A DNA stretch of 6,643 nucleotides from Bacteroidales bacterium (GTDB taxonomy: Bacteria; Bacteroidota; Bacteroidia; Bacteroidales; VadinHA17): NCBI GenBank assembly GCA_013314865.1, contig JABUEV010000138.1, forward strand, positions 1 to 6,643. The letters run 5' to 3'. Shown here in pieces: positions 5,913 through 6,643 of the stretch. A program made the translations under genes and the position numbers. Below the pieces are notes generated by a model, which saw only the letters and a list, made by a program, of their open reading frames with translations, was not told where the DNA came from and did not search any database. Within the stretch, counting starts at the first letter, position 1, and each line of letters starts with the position of its first letter.

Positions 5913-6643
5913 TCAATACTCTATCTCACTGTTTATTTCATTCTGTATAAAAGCTGCAAACTCCTCAACTCTCATGGTACCCTTGTCGTCTCCACCCTGT
6001 TTCCTGACAGATACTGTACCGGTTTCAGCCTCTTTTTCACCAATTACAAGAAGGTAGGGAATTCTCTTCAGTTCATTATCCCTTATCTTCCTGCCAATCT
6101 TTTCGTTCCTCCCGTCAATCAGTGTGCAAATATCGGAATTATTTAGAATCTGCAAAACATTTGAGGCATAATCGTTGAATTTTTCACTTACAGGAATGAT
6201 AACTGCTTTCTCAGGAGCCAGCCACAGCGGGAACTTTCCGGCTGTATTTTCAATGAGTACAGCTATGAATCTTTCGAGGGAGCCGAAAATTGCCCTGTGG
6301 ATCATAACGGGTCTGTGCTTCTGGTTATCGCTTCCGTTATAATAGAGATCGAATCGTTCAGGAAGGTTGTAATCGACCTGTATTGTGCCCAACTGCCATT
6401 TTCGTCCAATGGCATCTTTTACCATGAAGTCAAGTTTTGGGCCGTAAAATGCAGCTTCTCCCGGGACTACAATGGTTTCAAGATTTTTCTCGCTGGCTGC
6501 TTCAATAATTGACTTTTCTGCTTTTTCCCAATTTTCATCCGAACCGATATATTTTTCTTTATTATCGGGATCTCTGAGAGAAATCTGGGCAGTAAACTCA
6601 TTTAATCCGACCGCTTTGAAGATGAATTTAACAAGGTCAATAA
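5913..6643 (-). CDS. thrS: Threonyl-tRNA synthetase, C-terminal 242 residues (5' end off window)
   Basis: This is a class II aminoacyl-tRNA synthetase that charges tRNA-Thr in the cytoplasm. The reading frame is open to the right edge, beginning [20 protein letters not shown], so the ATG inside the frame at 6425 is internal and not the start. Visible family features are [25 protein letters not shown] (catalytic core) and motif 3, [17 protein letters not shown], with its ATP-binding arginine. The C-terminal anticodon-binding domain starts near [15 protein letters not shown] and runs to the end ([17 protein letters not shown]). Motifs 1 and 2, the TGS domain and the editing domain are beyond the window. 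The gene ends 49 nt before infC, the order thrS-infC-rpmI-rplT being widely conserved. A promoter or T-box-like leader would lie upstream and is not visible. Confidence 0.97.
   Translation of the reverse strand, partial: IDLVKFIFKAVGLNEFTAQISLRDPDNKEKYIGSDENWEKAEKSIIEAASEKNLETIVVPGEAAFYGPKLDFMVKDAIGRKWQLGTIQVDYNLPERFDLYYNGSDNQKHRPVMIHRAIFGSLERFIAVLIENTAGKFPLWLAPEKAVIIPVSEKFNDYASNVLQILNNSDICTLIDGRNEKIGRKIRDNELKRIPYLLVIGEKEAETGTVSVRKQGGDDKGTMRVEEFAAFIQNEINSEIEY

Noticed and set aside
5835..6146. 103-aa plus-strand ORF over the infC start and thrS end
   Set aside because: It is antisense to the thrS anticodon-binding domain, with no recognisable protein features.
5913..6425. A short 170-aa thrS with its start at 6425
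   Set aside because: The frame stays open to the window edge and encodes conserved thrS catalytic residues upstream, so the ATG is internal.

Overview
The window looks like an ordinary chromosomal segment of a Bacteroidota bacterium, most likely Bacteroidales or a related order. Four things support this: a large, three-insert signal peptidase I of Bacteroidota type next to a short DapB; a TrmD N-terminus typical of the phylum; TAnnTTTG-like -7 promoter elements; and mostly SD-less starts in moderately AT-rich DNA. The assignment rests on recalled family features, not on a search. No phage, IS, CRISPR or other clearly foreign element is visible.

Layout, left to right. The 5' end of trmD (minus strand) runs off the left edge. 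A divergent promoter region leads into a tiny eight-cysteine YkgJ-type protein (plus strand). Convergent to it is a lipoprotein-anchored, YtcJ-like amidohydrolase (minus strand). A 258-nt divergent intergenic region follows. Then come dapB (lysine/diaminopimelate synthesis) and lepB (signal peptidase I), both on the plus strand and probably co-transcribed. They end at a strong hairpin terminator that faces the end of the translation gene cluster thrS-infC-rpmI-rplT on the minus strand. thrS is cut by the right edge.

The genes are mostly housekeeping: tRNA modification, tRNA charging, translation initiation, ribosomal proteins, cell-wall precursor synthesis and protein export. The points most worth a second look are regulatory. 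infC has no usable ATG and appears to start at ATT, with a full AGGAGG ribosome binding site 8 nt upstream. The rpmI-rplT gap can fold into a hairpin with a bulge that can shift register. The convergent lepB and rplT 3' ends carry the same 14-nt sequence through their stop codons, forming an outer inverted repeat around the shared terminator. I see no convincing new multi-gene system.
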